Below are positions 7,147 to 16,748 of a stretch of 64,000 nt of DNA, piece after piece. The notes under the pieces were generated by a model. It was given only the letters and a program-made list of their open reading frames with translations, made no database searches and was not told where the DNA came from. The position numbers and the translations under genes were made by a program. Numbering within the stretch: position 1 is the first letter of the stretch; every line of letters begins with the position of its first letter. Location of the stretch: assembly GCA_024402635.1 (NCBI GenBank), contig JAKSTJ010000001.1:1-64000 (forward strand), given 5' to 3'. The stretch is from Treponema sp. Lineage in GTDB: Bacteria; Spirochaetota; Spirochaetia; Treponematales; Treponemataceae.

Positions 7147-8472
7147 TTAAAAATCTGAATAATTAAAAGCTGCGCTGATTTTTCCGGTGCAGCTTATTTT
7201 TTTTAAATTAAATCTTGAACTTATGCTGCTTGTAAAATTGATTTTTGAAAGAAGGCCATTTTTCTGTATAAATGAGATTGAATTGGAATTATTAAAATAA
7301 TTATTAAAATTAATTCCAAAACTGATTTTTTCTGTCGTATTTATATTTGTAAAGGAATTGTCAGGTTCAAATAAAAATGAAAATCCGGAAGAAATTTTAA
7401 AATTTTCAAAATTATCTGAAAGTTTAAGATTTAATGTTAATGATTCCCATGAAAAATTTTTATTTGAATATTTTTCTGCAGCGTATAAACTTGTATTAAT
7501 AAAGAAATCACTTCCTGTAAGTTTAAATCCGATTCCTTGTTTTGAAATTAATTCGTCGGAAAAATAATTCCAGGAATTATAACAATTAAAACCTGTTGTA
7601 AAAATAAAAGGATTATTGTTAATAAAAATTAAATTAATATTAGAAATGCCAAATTTATCCTGAATTTCCCCTTCCAGAGATTTATTTGGACCACTATATG
7701 TTTTGTAGAATCCGTTATAAAAAAACTGATTGTATAAATTTAATTTTTTCATTCTAATAATGAAACTATCTTCAAATGTCCATGTGAACTCTGAAGAAGG
7801 GTTGTAATAAATATTTAAAGCACATTGATTTGAAAAGGATTTTAAATAATCAGATTCCGGATGAAGATTAAATAAAAAGTGTGTTCTTAAACTTTCTCCG
7901 TATTCATTGTAAAAAGGAAGAGGGGAATACCATAAATTTTGATTTGAATTATCTATTAAAAATAGCCCGTTTATTATACCAAAAGAAAAATCCTTTGTTT
8001 TCTCAGGTTTGAGACTTGCTGATATAGAATTGTAAAATCCATGATTATTTATATCGTATAGAAAGGACAGGTTAAACTGATTTAATAAAACTTTATTGTT
8101 TTTAACTGTATATTCAGCAAATAGTGAAAGAGGTTTTGAACTGTCTGTTAGTCCTGGTAAGGCAGCTGATAATTTATTTAAATACAGGGATGGAACTGAG
8201 CAAGGAATAATTGAAGAGGATAAAACTGGATTTTTTAGTTTAGATAATCCGTTTACTGAAAGATTTCCAAACCAGAAACTGACTGGCAGATTTGATGATA
8301 TAAAATTGCAATTTAAATTAGCACCATAAAAAAAAGTTTGATTTTCAAAAGCTGCTGAAATATTAACGAAATCTGATGAAAATTTTATTCCTTCGATGAA
8401 TTTAAAATCTTCAGGAGAACCGGCAAATAATACTTTAAAAAAGAAAAACGCAATTAACCATATTTTTTTCAT
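7147..8472 (-). CDS. Putative outer-membrane beta-barrel protein, unrecognised
   Basis: A 441-residue protein with a signal peptide (MKKIWLIAFFFFKVLFAGS). The rest consists of alternating hydrophobic/polar stretches rich in Asn, Ser, Phe and Tyr, and it ends on Phe (..FNYSDF), all of which suit an outer-membrane barrel. No family is recognised. The stop codon directly abuts the gatB stop codon, so the 3' end of this gene also carries the gatB terminator: its last ~18 codons (K-I-S-A-A-F region) form the hairpin stem on the other strand. No ribosome-binding site stands out before the ATG. Confidence 0.65.
   Translation of the reverse strand: MKKIWLIAFFFFKVLFAGSPEDFKFIEGIKFSSDFVNISAAFENQTFFYGANLNCNFISSNLPVSFWFGNLSVNGLSKLKNPVLSSSIIPCSVPSLYLNKLSAALPGLTDSSKPLSLFAEYTVKNNKVLLNQFNLSFLYDINNHGFYNSISASLKPEKTKDFSFGIINGLFLIDNSNQNLWYSPLPFYNEYGESLRTHFLFNLHPESDYLKSFSNQCALNIYYNPSSEFTWTFEDSFIIRMKKLNLYNQFFYNGFYKTYSGPNKSLEGEIQDKFGISNINLIFINNNPFIFTTGFNCYNSWNYFSDELISKQGIGFKLTGSDFFINTSLYAAEKYSNKNFSWESLTLNLKLSDNFENFKISSGFSFLFEPDNSFTNINTTEKISFGINFNNYFNNSNSISFIQKNGLLSKINFTSSISSRFNLKKISCTGKISAAFNYSDF
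7167..7204 (+). terminator. Terminator of gatB, embedded in the convergent coding sequence
   Basis: The stem AAGCTGC (7167-7173) / GCAGCTT (7189-7195) is followed by ATTTTTTTT. It lies entirely inside the 3' end of the minus-strand gene 7147-8472. Confidence 0.85.
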
Positions 8473-8528
8473 ATTAGTTAATTGCGTTTAATTTAATAAA
8501 AAAGGAAGATTTTTTAGAAAAAAATTAA

Positions 8529-9500
8529 TTAATTTGTTGTTTTTGTTACATAAGCTCCAGATTTTGCAAAATCTTTAATTTCAATGATTTTGTTCATCCA
8601 GTATTCAGCTTCTGATTTAGTTGTATATGGACCTACACGAACACGGAAATAGATTGTTCCTGTGCTGTCCTGATATGTAAAGATATCTGCATTAATTTTA
8701 TTATTCTGTAAAATATCTCTTGCAGATTCTGCTGCTTTCTTTGTTGAGTAAGAAGCAACCTGTACCCAGTAACGAGTTGTTACTGTAGTTGTGCTTGTAG
8801 TACTTGTTGTCTGCTTAGCTGTTGTTGTAGCAGGTTTTGTTGTTGTAGTAGTTGCTGCTGGTTTTGAAACAGTTGTTGTATTTGAAGTTACAGTTGCTGG
8901 TTTTGTTTCTGTTGAAACAGACTTTTTAGTTGAAGCTTCTTTTTCAGCTTTTTCTGCTGCTACTGCACCTTTTGAATAATCAATAACTGGTTCTGTTTTT
9001 GTAACTACAGGTTCTGTTTTTGCAGGTGTATTTACAGGTGTATTTACAGTTACATTTGCAGGTTCTGAAGTTGTTGTTTTTACTTCTGCTTCTGGAATAT
9101 TAACTGTAATATTTATATTCTGCTGCTGTGTTTCTGTAGTTTTATGAGCTTCTCTAAATGCATTTAAGTCAATTGTTGTTGAGCCATCTGCATTTGTTTC
9201 ACCAAGTGTAATTACATTTGTTTTATCTGATACTACGAATAAATCGCTAACATTTACAGAATCGCTTGTTTCTGGTTCTTCTGGAGTTACCTCAGAAACT
9301 ATTTCACCTAAATCTGATTCTACTGGAAGTTTTGTTGTTTCTTCTGGTTTAATCCATCCAGATTCCTGTTCTGTTTTTTCTACCGGAATAGGAGTTGCAA
9401 TCATTGGGGCTGGTTTATAAACAATCATTGCTGTTAATAAAATAACAAGCAGAAAAACACCAACTCCTGAAATAATCCATAATAATTTTTTCTGTTCCAT
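8529..9500 (-). CDS. SPOR domain membrane protein
   Basis: A 323-residue protein with an N-terminal transmembrane helix (about 7-27), then a long Thr/Val/Pro/Lys-rich low-complexity periplasmic linker, then a SPOR domain (about 243-320: RYWVQVASYSTKKAAESA ... YFRVRVGPYTTKSEAEYW). SPOR domains bind denuded septal peptidoglycan, so a role in cell division or wall remodelling is likely. The ATG at 9500 is chosen because AGAGG lies 7 nt upstream; a start six codons earlier would place that signal inside the gene. A GC-containing hairpin CCGA-tagaat-TCGG lies in the leader just upstream. Confidence 0.9.
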   Translation of the reverse strand: MEQKKLLWIISGVGVFLLVILLTAMIVYKPAPMIATPIPVEKTEQESGWIKPEETTKLPVESDLGEIVSEVTPEEPETSDSVNVSDLFVVSDKTNVITLGETNADGSTTIDLNAFREAHKTTETQQQNINITVNIPEAEVKTTTSEPANVTVNTPVNTPAKTEPVVTKTEPVIDYSKGAVAAEKAEKEASTKKSVSTETKPATVTSNTTTVSKPAATTTTTKPATTTAKQTTSTTSTTTVTTRYWVQVASYSTKKAAESARDILQNNKINADIFTYQDSTGTIYFRVRVGPYTTKSEAEYWMNKIIEIKDFAKSGAYVTKTTN

Positions 9501-9592
9501 AAATATTCCTCTTTGCACCGAATTCTATCGGCCACCTTATAAAAAATATCGGAAACTGAAAAAAATAGTTTAGTAATAATTAATTGTATTGG

Positions 9593-10138
9593 CTAATTTT
9601 TTACAATAGTAATGTTTGCACCTGTTTTTCTGTAATTTTTCAAGAGGTTTCGTTGAGAATAAAATCGTTTGAAAATTTGTTTATAAGGCAGATGGTCTCT
9701 TTTTCTTGCTCTTATAATTCTTTTTAATAATGGAGCTTTTACGTATATTACTTTGTCACAAAGATTTAATAATTCAGGAGTTTTAAATAGCAAAGTTGCA
9801 TTTATTATTAAATCTTTGTTTTGATTTTCTTTTATAAAATCTTTTGTAATTTTTATAATATAAGGATATACAATTTGTTCCTGTTTTTCTAATAATTCTG
9901 GTTTCGAAAACAAAAGTTTTCCTAATTCTTTACGATTTATAGTTCCTTCCGGAGTTAATAATGAAAGGTTTTGTTTTTCTGCTTCCTGTGAAAAAGCTTT
10001 TAAAATATCTTGTTTAGCCAGTTCTATTGCATAGTGAACATCTTTATCTGCATCTCGAGAAATCCAGCCTTTGTTTTCGTATTGGCGGCAAATATAATTT
10101 TTACCTGCTGCCATTTTTCCAGTTACACAAATTATCAA
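9593..10138 (-). CDS. coaE: Dephospho-CoA kinase
   Basis: This enzyme phosphorylates dephospho-CoA, the last step of CoA synthesis. The 181-residue protein has a P-loop GKMAAGKN at residues 7-14, with Asn where Ser/Thr is usual. The following DADKDVHYA and LIINATLLF match the CoaE substrate and lid regions (usually DAD and DVPLLFE). The start codon is TTG and overlaps the polA stop codon (TTGA), so translation is probably coupled to polA. The usual length is about 200, so this is a compact version. The identity is fairly sure from position beside polA and the DAD motif. Confidence 0.85.
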   Translation of the reverse strand: MIICVTGKMAAGKNYICRQYENKGWISRDADKDVHYAIELAKQDILKAFSQEAEKQNLSLLTPEGTINRKELGKLLFSKPELLEKQEQIVYPYIIKITKDFIKENQNKDLIINATLLFKTPELLNLCDKVIYVKAPLLKRIIRARKRDHLPYKQIFKRFYSQRNLLKNYRKTGANITIVKN

Positions 10139-13056
10139 TGGAATAAACCCCAGTTTTTACCGTATTCAACGCTGACTTTTAGTGGAACATTTAATTTTAC
10201 TGCATTTTCCATTTGATTTTTTATGATTGAAACAGTTTTTTCTATTTCTTCAGGATTATCGTTACATTCAAAAATTAATTCGTCATGAACCTGCAATAAT
10301 AATTTTGCGGAAGAATTATTTTCTTTTAAGGCTTTGTTTACACCAAGCATTGCTTTTTTTACAATGTCTGCAGCACTTCCCTGAACAGGGCTATTAACAG
10401 CAATTCGTTCAGCTGCAGATTTTTCAATTTTATTTCTACTGTTAATATTTAAAACAGGACGTTTTCTTCCAAGAATTGTTTCTACATATCCGGTTTCTTC
10501 TGCTTTTTGAACAGTATTTGTAATAAAACTGTTTATTGAAGAATATAATCTGAAATAGTTATCAATAAAACCAGAAGCCATTGTTCTGCTGATACCTAAA
10601 TCCTTTGCAAGTCTAAAGGCAGACATTCCATAAATTACACCAAAATTAATGGTTTTTGCTGTTCTACGCATTTCTGGTGTAACACCTTCTTCTGAAACTC
10701 CATAAATCATTGCGGCTGTTGCTTTGTGAACGTCAGTTCCATTTATAAAGGAATTGCTCATATTTTTATCTCCAGATAAATGAGCAAGAACTACCAGTTC
10801 AATCTGAGCATAATCTGCAGAAATTAAAACTTTTCCTTCTGGTGCTGTAAATGCAGAACGGATTTTTCTTCCAGCTTCTGATTTAACAGGAATATTCTGG
10901 AGATTTGGTTCTCTACAACTTAAGCGGCCTGTGGCTGTTCCTGTCTGAACAAAATCCGTATGAATTCTGCCCTTTGAATCTGTTAATTTTGGTAAAGTTT
11001 CAACATAAGTTGATTGAAGTTTTGCCATTTCTCTATAGTCGAGAATCATTTTTGGAACAGGATCTTCATAGGCTAATTCTTCAAGAACGGATGTATCTGT
11101 AGAATATCCTGTTTTTGTTTTCTTACCTGGAGTTAAATGGCGTTCTTCGAATAAAACAGTTTGAAGTTGTTTTGGGGATGCAATATTAAATTCGTGACCA
11201 ACTTCTTTATAAATTTCGGATTCTTTTTCTGCAATTCCTTTTGTAAGTTCCTGATTATATTTATTTAATTCCTCTGCATTTAAATGAATGCCTTCCAGTT
11301 CCATTTTTGTAAGTATTGGAAGTATGTTCATTTCCATTAAAAATAAATCGTAATAATCTGATGATGGAACCTGAGCCTTTTCCCACAATTGTAATGTAAA
11401 GTCTGCATCTTCTGCTCCATATGGATAAGCTTTTTCTAAAGGAACATCTGCAAAGGTTTGTCCTTTTTCAACAATATCAGAGAATTCAATTCCTTTAAGT
11501 CCTAATACAGTTTCTCCTAAATATTCAAGAGAATAACCGTTTTTTCCAAGACGTTCTGGATTTGAAAGCCAGTAAGCAATCATTGTATCTGCCAGTTTAC
11601 ATGAGAAATATGGAAGATTTTCGGTAAGTGAATATTTGTTGAATTCCGGAAATCTCTGGAAATTTGAAATTAATACTTTAAGGTCAAATTTTGCATTATG
11701 CATTAATACAAGTGCTGAATCTGAAGAAAATAGTCGTAAAAGTTGATTTAATGCATCTTCTATGGAAATATAATTTGTTTGACTGAATAAATCCTGTTCT
11801 CCTTGTTGAACTGGTATATATACTGCCTGGGTTTTTTCGTAACAAAGAGAAAATCCTATTAAATTTGCATTTAAGGTATCTAAAGAATCAGTTTCGGAAT
11901 CAAAAGCAATTGGCAGTTCCTGATAGATTTTTTCTGATTTAGTGGATTTTGCTTTTTCCAGATAATCTGAAATAAATTTTTCCAGTTCTGGTAATTCTGT
12001 AATAGCTTTGTATGATGATGTATCGTTTTGTTTTACTTCCAGTAATTGTGGATGATTTTCTTCTGCAAAATTCTGGGCGTTGCGGGACTTTTTAACTGTT
12101 TCATTTGTCCCGCTGGAAGGGGTGGCAGCCAACGAAGTGGATGCCAGGGGAAGGCTTTCCCCTCCTAAACCTAATTCTGCATAAGATTTGGCAACTGCAA
12201 AGGCTTCGTATTTTGATAAAAGATCTGCTGTATTTTTATAATCAAAAGTGTAGGGTGGATTATTTAATGCAGTTAAAATTTCTGGGCATGGCACATCGTA
12301 ACAAAGACGAATTAAATCCTGACTGAAAAATGCATTTTCTTTACCATCTTTTAATTTTTGCTGCATTGCACCTTTGATTTTATCCAGATTCTGATAAATA
12401 CCTGTTAAATCGCCATATTCTGCAAGTAATTTTGCTGCAGTTTTTACACCAACACCTTTTACACCTGGAACATTATCTGCTGTATCGCCGTAAAGCGAAA
12501 GTAAATCCAGAAGTTTATCTGGTTTAACGCCCCATTCTGCTTCAACGCCATCAATTCCTGTTAATTTCCAGGTTGATGCCCCTGATTCAGGTTTTAAGAT
12601 TTTTGTATTTTCTGTAACAAGCTGCATTAAATCTTTATCACCAGAAAGAATGCGGCATTGTCGGCCTTGATTTTCGCAGATTTTAGCAACGGTAGCAATA
12701 ACATCGTCTGCTTCGTAACCGTCACACTGTAAAACTGGAATTCCTAAGGTTTTAAGAATGTCTTCTATCCATGGAATTTGTGCGTGTAAATCATCTGGAG
12801 TTTTATTTCTTGTTGCTTTGTATTCCTTGTATTTTTCGTGGCGGAAAGTTTTTGTTTTACTGTCCATTGCTGCAAAAAGATATTTTGGCTGATAATGTTG
12901 TAAAATCCAGTGGAGATTTCTAAAAAAGCCAAAAAGTGCAGATATATTTTCACCACGAGAATTGGTTAATGGACGGGAAATAAATGCAAAATAACAACGG
13001 AAAATTAATCCGTAACTGTCTAAAATGTATACTGTATTGTCTTCTGAATTTTCCAT
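10135..13056 (-). CDS. polA: DNA polymerase I
   Basis: The 973-residue protein has all three domains: 5'-3' nuclease (about 1-290, with YEADDVIATVA and GDTADNVPGVKGVG), 3'-5' exonuclease (about 365-560, with intact DSE, NAKFD and YGAED motifs) and polymerase (about 600-973, with DYAQIELVVLAHLSGD, RRTAKTINFGVIYGMS and QVHDELIFE). The proofreading residues are present, unlike in many Pol I of Firmicutes. Residues ~297-327 come from a GC-rich palindromic repeat inserted in frame in the linker between the first two domains. coaE overlaps its stop. A -10 box ends 6 nt before the ATG, so the mRNA is probably leaderless. Confidence 0.98.
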   Translation of the reverse strand: MENSEDNTVYILDSYGLIFRCYFAFISRPLTNSRGENISALFGFFRNLHWILQHYQPKYLFAAMDSKTKTFRHEKYKEYKATRNKTPDDLHAQIPWIEDILKTLGIPVLQCDGYEADDVIATVAKICENQGRQCRILSGDKDLMQLVTENTKILKPESGASTWKLTGIDGVEAEWGVKPDKLLDLLSLYGDTADNVPGVKGVGVKTAAKLLAEYGDLTGIYQNLDKIKGAMQQKLKDGKENAFFSQDLIRLCYDVPCPEILTALNNPPYTFDYKNTADLLSKYEAFAVAKSYAELGLGGESLPLASTSLAATPSSGTNETVKKSRNAQNFAEENHPQLLEVKQNDTSSYKAITELPELEKFISDYLEKAKSTKSEKIYQELPIAFDSETDSLDTLNANLIGFSLCYEKTQAVYIPVQQGEQDLFSQTNYISIEDALNQLLRLFSSDSALVLMHNAKFDLKVLISNFQRFPEFNKYSLTENLPYFSCKLADTMIAYWLSNPERLGKNGYSLEYLGETVLGLKGIEFSDIVEKGQTFADVPLEKAYPYGAEDADFTLQLWEKAQVPSSDYYDLFLMEMNILPILTKMELEGIHLNAEELNKYNQELTKGIAEKESEIYKEVGHEFNIASPKQLQTVLFEERHLTPGKKTKTGYSTDTSVLEELAYEDPVPKMILDYREMAKLQSTYVETLPKLTDSKGRIHTDFVQTGTATGRLSCREPNLQNIPVKSEAGRKIRSAFTAPEGKVLISADYAQIELVVLAHLSGDKNMSNSFINGTDVHKATAAMIYGVSEEGVTPEMRRTAKTINFGVIYGMSAFRLAKDLGISRTMASGFIDNYFRLYSSINSFITNTVQKAEETGYVETILGRKRPVLNINSRNKIEKSAAERIAVNSPVQGSAADIVKKAMLGVNKALKENNSSAKLLLQVHDELIFECNDNPEEIEKTVSIIKNQMENAVKLNVPLKVSVEYGKNWGLFH
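12076..12164 (+). repeat. GC-rich palindromic element inserted in frame inside polA
   Basis: An 89-bp GC-rich block that reads GGCGTTGCGGGAC ... GTCCCGC ... ACCCC... on the plus strand, antisense to polA. It has three stems: GCGGGAC/GTCCCGC, TGGCA/TGCCA and GGGGAA/TTCCCC. The polA frame crosses it without a stop and encodes about 30 Ser/Thr/Ala-rich residues. Both ends match the murI copy at 48675-48763 (GGCGTTGCGGGA at the left, CCCCTC at the right, same length of 89) and the intergenic copy at 39193. Confidence 0.85.
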
Positions 13057-13062
13057 ATATTC

Positions 13063-13068
13063 ATTTTA
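13063..13068 (-). promoter_or_regulatory. -10 box of polA, leaderless start
   Basis: TAAAAT on the minus strand ends 6 nt before the polA ATG. A weak -35 (TTTAAA, 13086-13091) lies 17 nt up. There is no Shine-Dalgarno sequence. Confidence 0.5.
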
Positions 13069-13121
13069 CTGAATTTTGCGCAGATTTTAAAGAAATATAA
13101 ATAGATGGAAAAATGATTTTA

Positions 13122-13169
13122 TAAAAAAAGCCACTGGATTTTGCAGAAAAACTACAGAATTCAGTGGCT
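13122..13169 (-). terminator. Intrinsic terminator of the SulP gene
   Basis: On the minus strand, AGCCACTG ... CAGTGGCT with further inner pairing (AATTCTG... / ...AAAATC region) is followed by seven T. Confidence 0.9.
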
Positions 13170-13188
13170 GTACTTAGAAGATTTGATT

Positions 13189-14901
13189 CTATTTTACAAG
13201 TTCCCGGGTTCTTTCAAGAGCTGCTGTAATATTATCAAAAATATTTTCTCTGCCAAGAACATCTGCAAATCCTGTTTTTTCTAAAAGCATGTAAGGTTGT
13301 GTGTGAATTCCGGAAATTACAATTGTAATTCCTTTTCTGTCACAAGCTGCTTTACACTGTTCTAATGCTTTTATACCACCTGCATCGAGATATAATGTAT
13401 TTCGCATACGAAGAACTAATACTTTACAATCTGCCTGGGCACGTTCTGTTGCAAGTTCAAATTTTCTTACGGTTCCGAAGAATAAAGGTCCTTCAATTTC
13501 GAAAACTAATGCACCTGCAGGAATATCAAGGTTTTCTGATGGCTGGTCTTTTTTAATACCACCTGTAATAATATTTCTTTCATCCTGAACTTCTGAAAGA
13601 TCAATCATTTTCTTGATAAAGAAGAATGCAGCAAATCCAAGACCAACTTCGATTGCTACTGTTAAATCTATGAATACTGTAATAAGGAAAGTTACAAGGA
13701 AAACAAAAATGTCTGATTTCTGTCCTTTAAGCAAAGCTTTGATTGCTGGGAATCCTGCCATGTTCCATGCTACATTTATTAAAATTGCGGCAAGGGCAGG
13801 CATTGGAATATATGCGGCATATTTTCCAAAGAAAAGAAGAATTAAAAGCAATGTTATAGCGTGAATAATACCTGCAATTGGTGTTCGTCCACCGTTTTTA
13901 ATGTTTGTAGCTGTTCTTGCAATGGCTCCTGTTGCTGGAATTCCACCAAAGATAGGAGAAGCAATATTAGCAACACCCTGAGCGACTAATTCCATATTTG
14001 AATCGTGTTTAGAACCAATCATACCGTCTGCAACAACAGCTGAAAGTAAAGATTCAATTGCGGCAAGAACTGCAATAGAAATTGCTGTTGGGAAGAGGGT
14101 TGTAATTGTTTTAATACTAAAGTCTGGAAGAGTTGGTTTTAAATCTGTAATTGCTGGAATCTGGTAATGAGGACTTCCATCTGCAAATGTACCGATTGTA
14201 TCGCAGCTTAATCCACAGTATTTGTTTAACAAAATAGAAGCTGTAGTTGCAACGATAATTACAATAATACTTCCAGGGATCTTTTTAATAAATTTTGACC
14301 ATATGAAAATGAATGCTAAACAGATAGCAGCCATTCCAAAGGAATACCAGTTTACAGAAGCGGCAGATTTTACAAAAGCAATCATTTTTGGTAAAAAGTC
14401 ACCAGGCAGTTTTGTATATTCTTCGCCTAAAATAATCATTGGGGATGAGAAATCTGGATGGAGTCCAAAAAAGTCTCCTAACTGGCCAGATGCAATTGTT
14501 ACTGCAATACCTGCTGTAAATCCTGTAACAATTGTGTATGGAATAAACTTAACAAGTCCACCCATTTTGAAAACGCCTAAAAGAATTAAAAGAATTCCGG
14601 CCATTACAGTTGCTGTGGCAAGTCCACTTAATCCAAACTGGGCAACAACTCCGTAAACAATTACGGCAAAAGCTCCTGTTGGACCACCAATCTGAACACG
14701 GCTACCACCAAAAGCTGAAATACAAAAACCTGCAATAATTGCTGTAAAAATACCAGCTGCAGGGCCTACTCCAGAAGCAATGGCAAATGCAATTGCAAGA
14801 GGAAGTGCTACAATACCAACAATAATTCCGGCAATTAAATCGCTGACAAACGATTTAGCATTGTAGCCTTTTAATGAGTTTAAAAGTTCTGGTTTCATCA
14901 T
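13189..14901 (-). CDS. SulP family inorganic anion transporter with STAS domain
   Basis: A 570-residue SLC26/SulP protein. The membrane part (about 1-430) starts with NAKSFVSDLIAGIIVGIVALPLAIAFAIASG, the SulP signature, and includes GGSRVQIGGPTGAFAVIVYG. A cytoplasmic STAS domain follows (about 455-565; LVLRMRNTLYLDAGGIKALEQ). Substrates of this family include sulfate, bicarbonate, and dicarboxylates; the sequence does not decide. It is transcribed alone, with a hairpin terminator downstream. The start has two ATG codons in tandem, no ribosome-binding site, and a TAAAAT -10 box 9 nt upstream, suggesting a leaderless transcript. Confidence 0.95.
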   Translation of the reverse strand: MMKPELLNSLKGYNAKSFVSDLIAGIIVGIVALPLAIAFAIASGVGPAAGIFTAIIAGFCISAFGGSRVQIGGPTGAFAVIVYGVVAQFGLSGLATATVMAGILLILLGVFKMGGLVKFIPYTIVTGFTAGIAVTIASGQLGDFFGLHPDFSSPMIILGEEYTKLPGDFLPKMIAFVKSAASVNWYSFGMAAICLAFIFIWSKFIKKIPGSIIVIIVATTASILLNKYCGLSCDTIGTFADGSPHYQIPAITDLKPTLPDFSIKTITTLFPTAISIAVLAAIESLLSAVVADGMIGSKHDSNMELVAQGVANIASPIFGGIPATGAIARTATNIKNGGRTPIAGIIHAITLLLILLFFGKYAAYIPMPALAAILINVAWNMAGFPAIKALLKGQKSDIFVFLVTFLITVFIDLTVAIEVGLGFAAFFFIKKMIDLSEVQDERNIITGGIKKDQPSENLDIPAGALVFEIEGPLFFGTVRKFELATERAQADCKVLVLRMRNTLYLDAGGIKALEQCKAACDRKGITIVISGIHTQPYMLLEKTGFADVLGRENIFDNITAALERTRELVK

Positions 14902-14910
14902 AATGAATTG

Positions 14911-14916
14911 ATTTTA
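14911..14916 (-). promoter_or_regulatory. -10 box of the SulP gene, leaderless start
   Basis: TAAAAT on the minus strand lies 9 nt before the first ATG. The -35 region is weak. No ribosome-binding site intervenes. Confidence 0.4.
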
Positions 14917-14957
14917 GCGTTTTGTAAAAAAATAATAAACAGTTTTGCGTTTTTAGT

Positions 14958-16748
14958 TTAATCTTGAGGTTTATACTTTACAATTTCTTTTTGAAGCTTC
15001 TGATAAAAGGCCAGTTGAGGAGGATTTGTTTTGTGGCTATCCATATATTTAGAAGATGGAGAAGCTAAAGTTATTATTTCTTTCAATTGATTTGTCTGAA
15101 GCTGAAGTTGAATCTGCTGTAGTTCATTTTCAAGATTTGCAGAATTAATCATACATTTTTCTACAGCAAGATTTATACAGTTTATAAGATGATTTAATTC
15201 TTTTTCATATTGATTTTGTGTTTCTGAAAATAGTTGTTCTGTATAAACAGCTGATTTTTTTTCCGAAATTTTGATTTTTCTGGAATTTTCTGAGAATTCT
15301 ATTTTTTCTTTATATTCAACACCAGGAATCAAAAGACTTTCTGCATTTAATGAATAATTTTTTATTTCCGGACAGGCAGCAATTCTGCTTTCAAACCACC
15401 AGGCAAACATTTTCATTTTTGAATCTGTAAGCACTTTTTCGCCTTTGTAATTAATTCCATACTCTGGATAAGCACTGTACATTGAATTAATGCTGCTTCG
15501 TTCTACAGGTTTAATTCTTGAAGATATAAGATGAAAGGTTTGTTCCGCACTGCTGCCTCGAATATGAGTTTCTTTTGCAGGATAAGATAAATCCAGACCT
15601 GTAAAGTATATTTCTTCTGCACCCATTATCTGACAGAAATTCCATACAGAACTGGCAACAGAACCTCCTGCTCCTAAATTTCCAAAGGAATTGACTTTAT
15701 TTTCATAAAATTGACTAATTGGAAATAAATCTGAACAAAGAATGATTTCTTTACAATTAAATCTGAATGTTGCAGGATAAACGCTGATTGGACATATCAG
15801 GGTACTTTCGGGAGCTTTTAATCCTGCAATATGATGAAATGCATAGTACTGAGGATCTGTAAGCAATATGAAATCTGGTGAAATTCCGGCATTTAACAAG
15901 GCTTTTAATGCTGTTTCTACGCATACAATTGTTATTTTTGATTGAATCTCTTTGATATAGAAAAGATTTTTTTCCAGAGAAGGGCCTGCACCAACCAGCA
16001 GAAATCGATTGTTTTTTTCTTCAATAGAAATCTGATTTATAGTTCTAAGTGCTTTGATTTTTTTTAGATTTGCAAAACTGTTTTTTATCCATAATTTTGC
16101 AAATTTATCATAAGTGGCAGAATTTATATCATTTTTTGTTTTATTTCTTTCAATTAAAGTTTTTACTGTTTCAAAGTAATTTTTATCGTGAGCAGTGAAT
16201 GCGGGTAGAGTAAAAAAGTAAGCTGAAGAAACACCTTCTGAACCTGTGTTAATGCTTTGGGAATTTTCAAGTAAAGACATGATTGAATTAGAAGGGCATC
16301 CAACCGCAACAACTAATTGCTGAATCTTAAAAACATCCTGCCAGTCTAAATAATATAATGCGGCAAAAAAATGAAGCGGATCACTTTCTATTAAGATTAG
16401 TTTTTTATCTGTTTGATTTTGATTTAAAAGATTTTTTGCCCAGGCAACTACCTGATAACCTAAACCAAATCCCAGAAAAACAACAGTATTTTTATTTAGA
16501 ATTTCAAGTTGATTTATACTTTGGAGAGCTTCACGTTCCGGATTATAAGAGGAATGAAGTTTCAGATTATTTTCTTCTACTGTAAGACTATTATTTTTTG
16601 CGGGAAAAATTTTCCAGAAAGAAAATAATCCTTCAATATCTTTTTCAGAAGCGGAAGAAATAAAATCTATCTGCTCCTGGAAAAGTTTTTTCAGGGATGG
16701 AAAACGTTGTTCAAAACTCTGTATGTTTTTATTCCAGATAGAGTTCAA
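14958..16748 (-). CDS. Motility-accessory-factor-like (Maf/DUF115, MptE-like) glycosyltransferase family protein
   Basis: The 596-residue protein has the DUF115/MptE-like core, about residues 250-420: FLLVGAGPSLEKNL, VCVETALKALLNAGISPDFILLTDPQ, GAGGSVASSVWNFCQIMGA and FTGLDLSYP. Proteins of this type (Maf) glycosylate flagellin with nonulosonic acids in Campylobacter and are common in spirochaetes; the acceptor here is unknown. No signal peptide or membrane helix is seen, so it is cytoplasmic. It is the last gene of the lepB-PBP operon, and its start overlaps the PBP stop by 20 nt. Confidence 0.82.
   Translation of the reverse strand: MNSIWNKNIQSFEQRFPSLKKLFQEQIDFISSASEKDIEGLFSFWKIFPAKNNSLTVEENNLKLHSSYNPEREALQSINQLEILNKNTVVFLGFGLGYQVVAWAKNLLNQNQTDKKLILIESDPLHFFAALYYLDWQDVFKIQQLVVAVGCPSNSIMSLLENSQSINTGSEGVSSAYFFTLPAFTAHDKNYFETVKTLIERNKTKNDINSATYDKFAKLWIKNSFANLKKIKALRTINQISIEEKNNRFLLVGAGPSLEKNLFYIKEIQSKITIVCVETALKALLNAGISPDFILLTDPQYYAFHHIAGLKAPESTLICPISVYPATFRFNCKEIILCSDLFPISQFYENKVNSFGNLGAGGSVASSVWNFCQIMGAEEIYFTGLDLSYPAKETHIRGSSAEQTFHLISSRIKPVERSSINSMYSAYPEYGINYKGEKVLTDSKMKMFAWWFESRIAACPEIKNYSLNAESLLIPGVEYKEKIEFSENSRKIKISEKKSAVYTEQLFSETQNQYEKELNHLINCINLAVEKCMINSANLENELQQIQLQLQTNQLKEIITLASPSSKYMDSHKTNPPQLAFYQKLQKEIVKYKPQD

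Noticed and set aside
8791-8979. A Val/Ala-rich plus-strand peptide
   Set aside because: It is the antisense reading of the Thr-rich linker of the SPOR protein.
14222-14656. A 144-codon open frame antisense to the SulP gene
   Set aside because: The SulP frame on the other strand has full family signatures; the antisense frame has no ribosome-binding site and reads as a low-complexity shadow.
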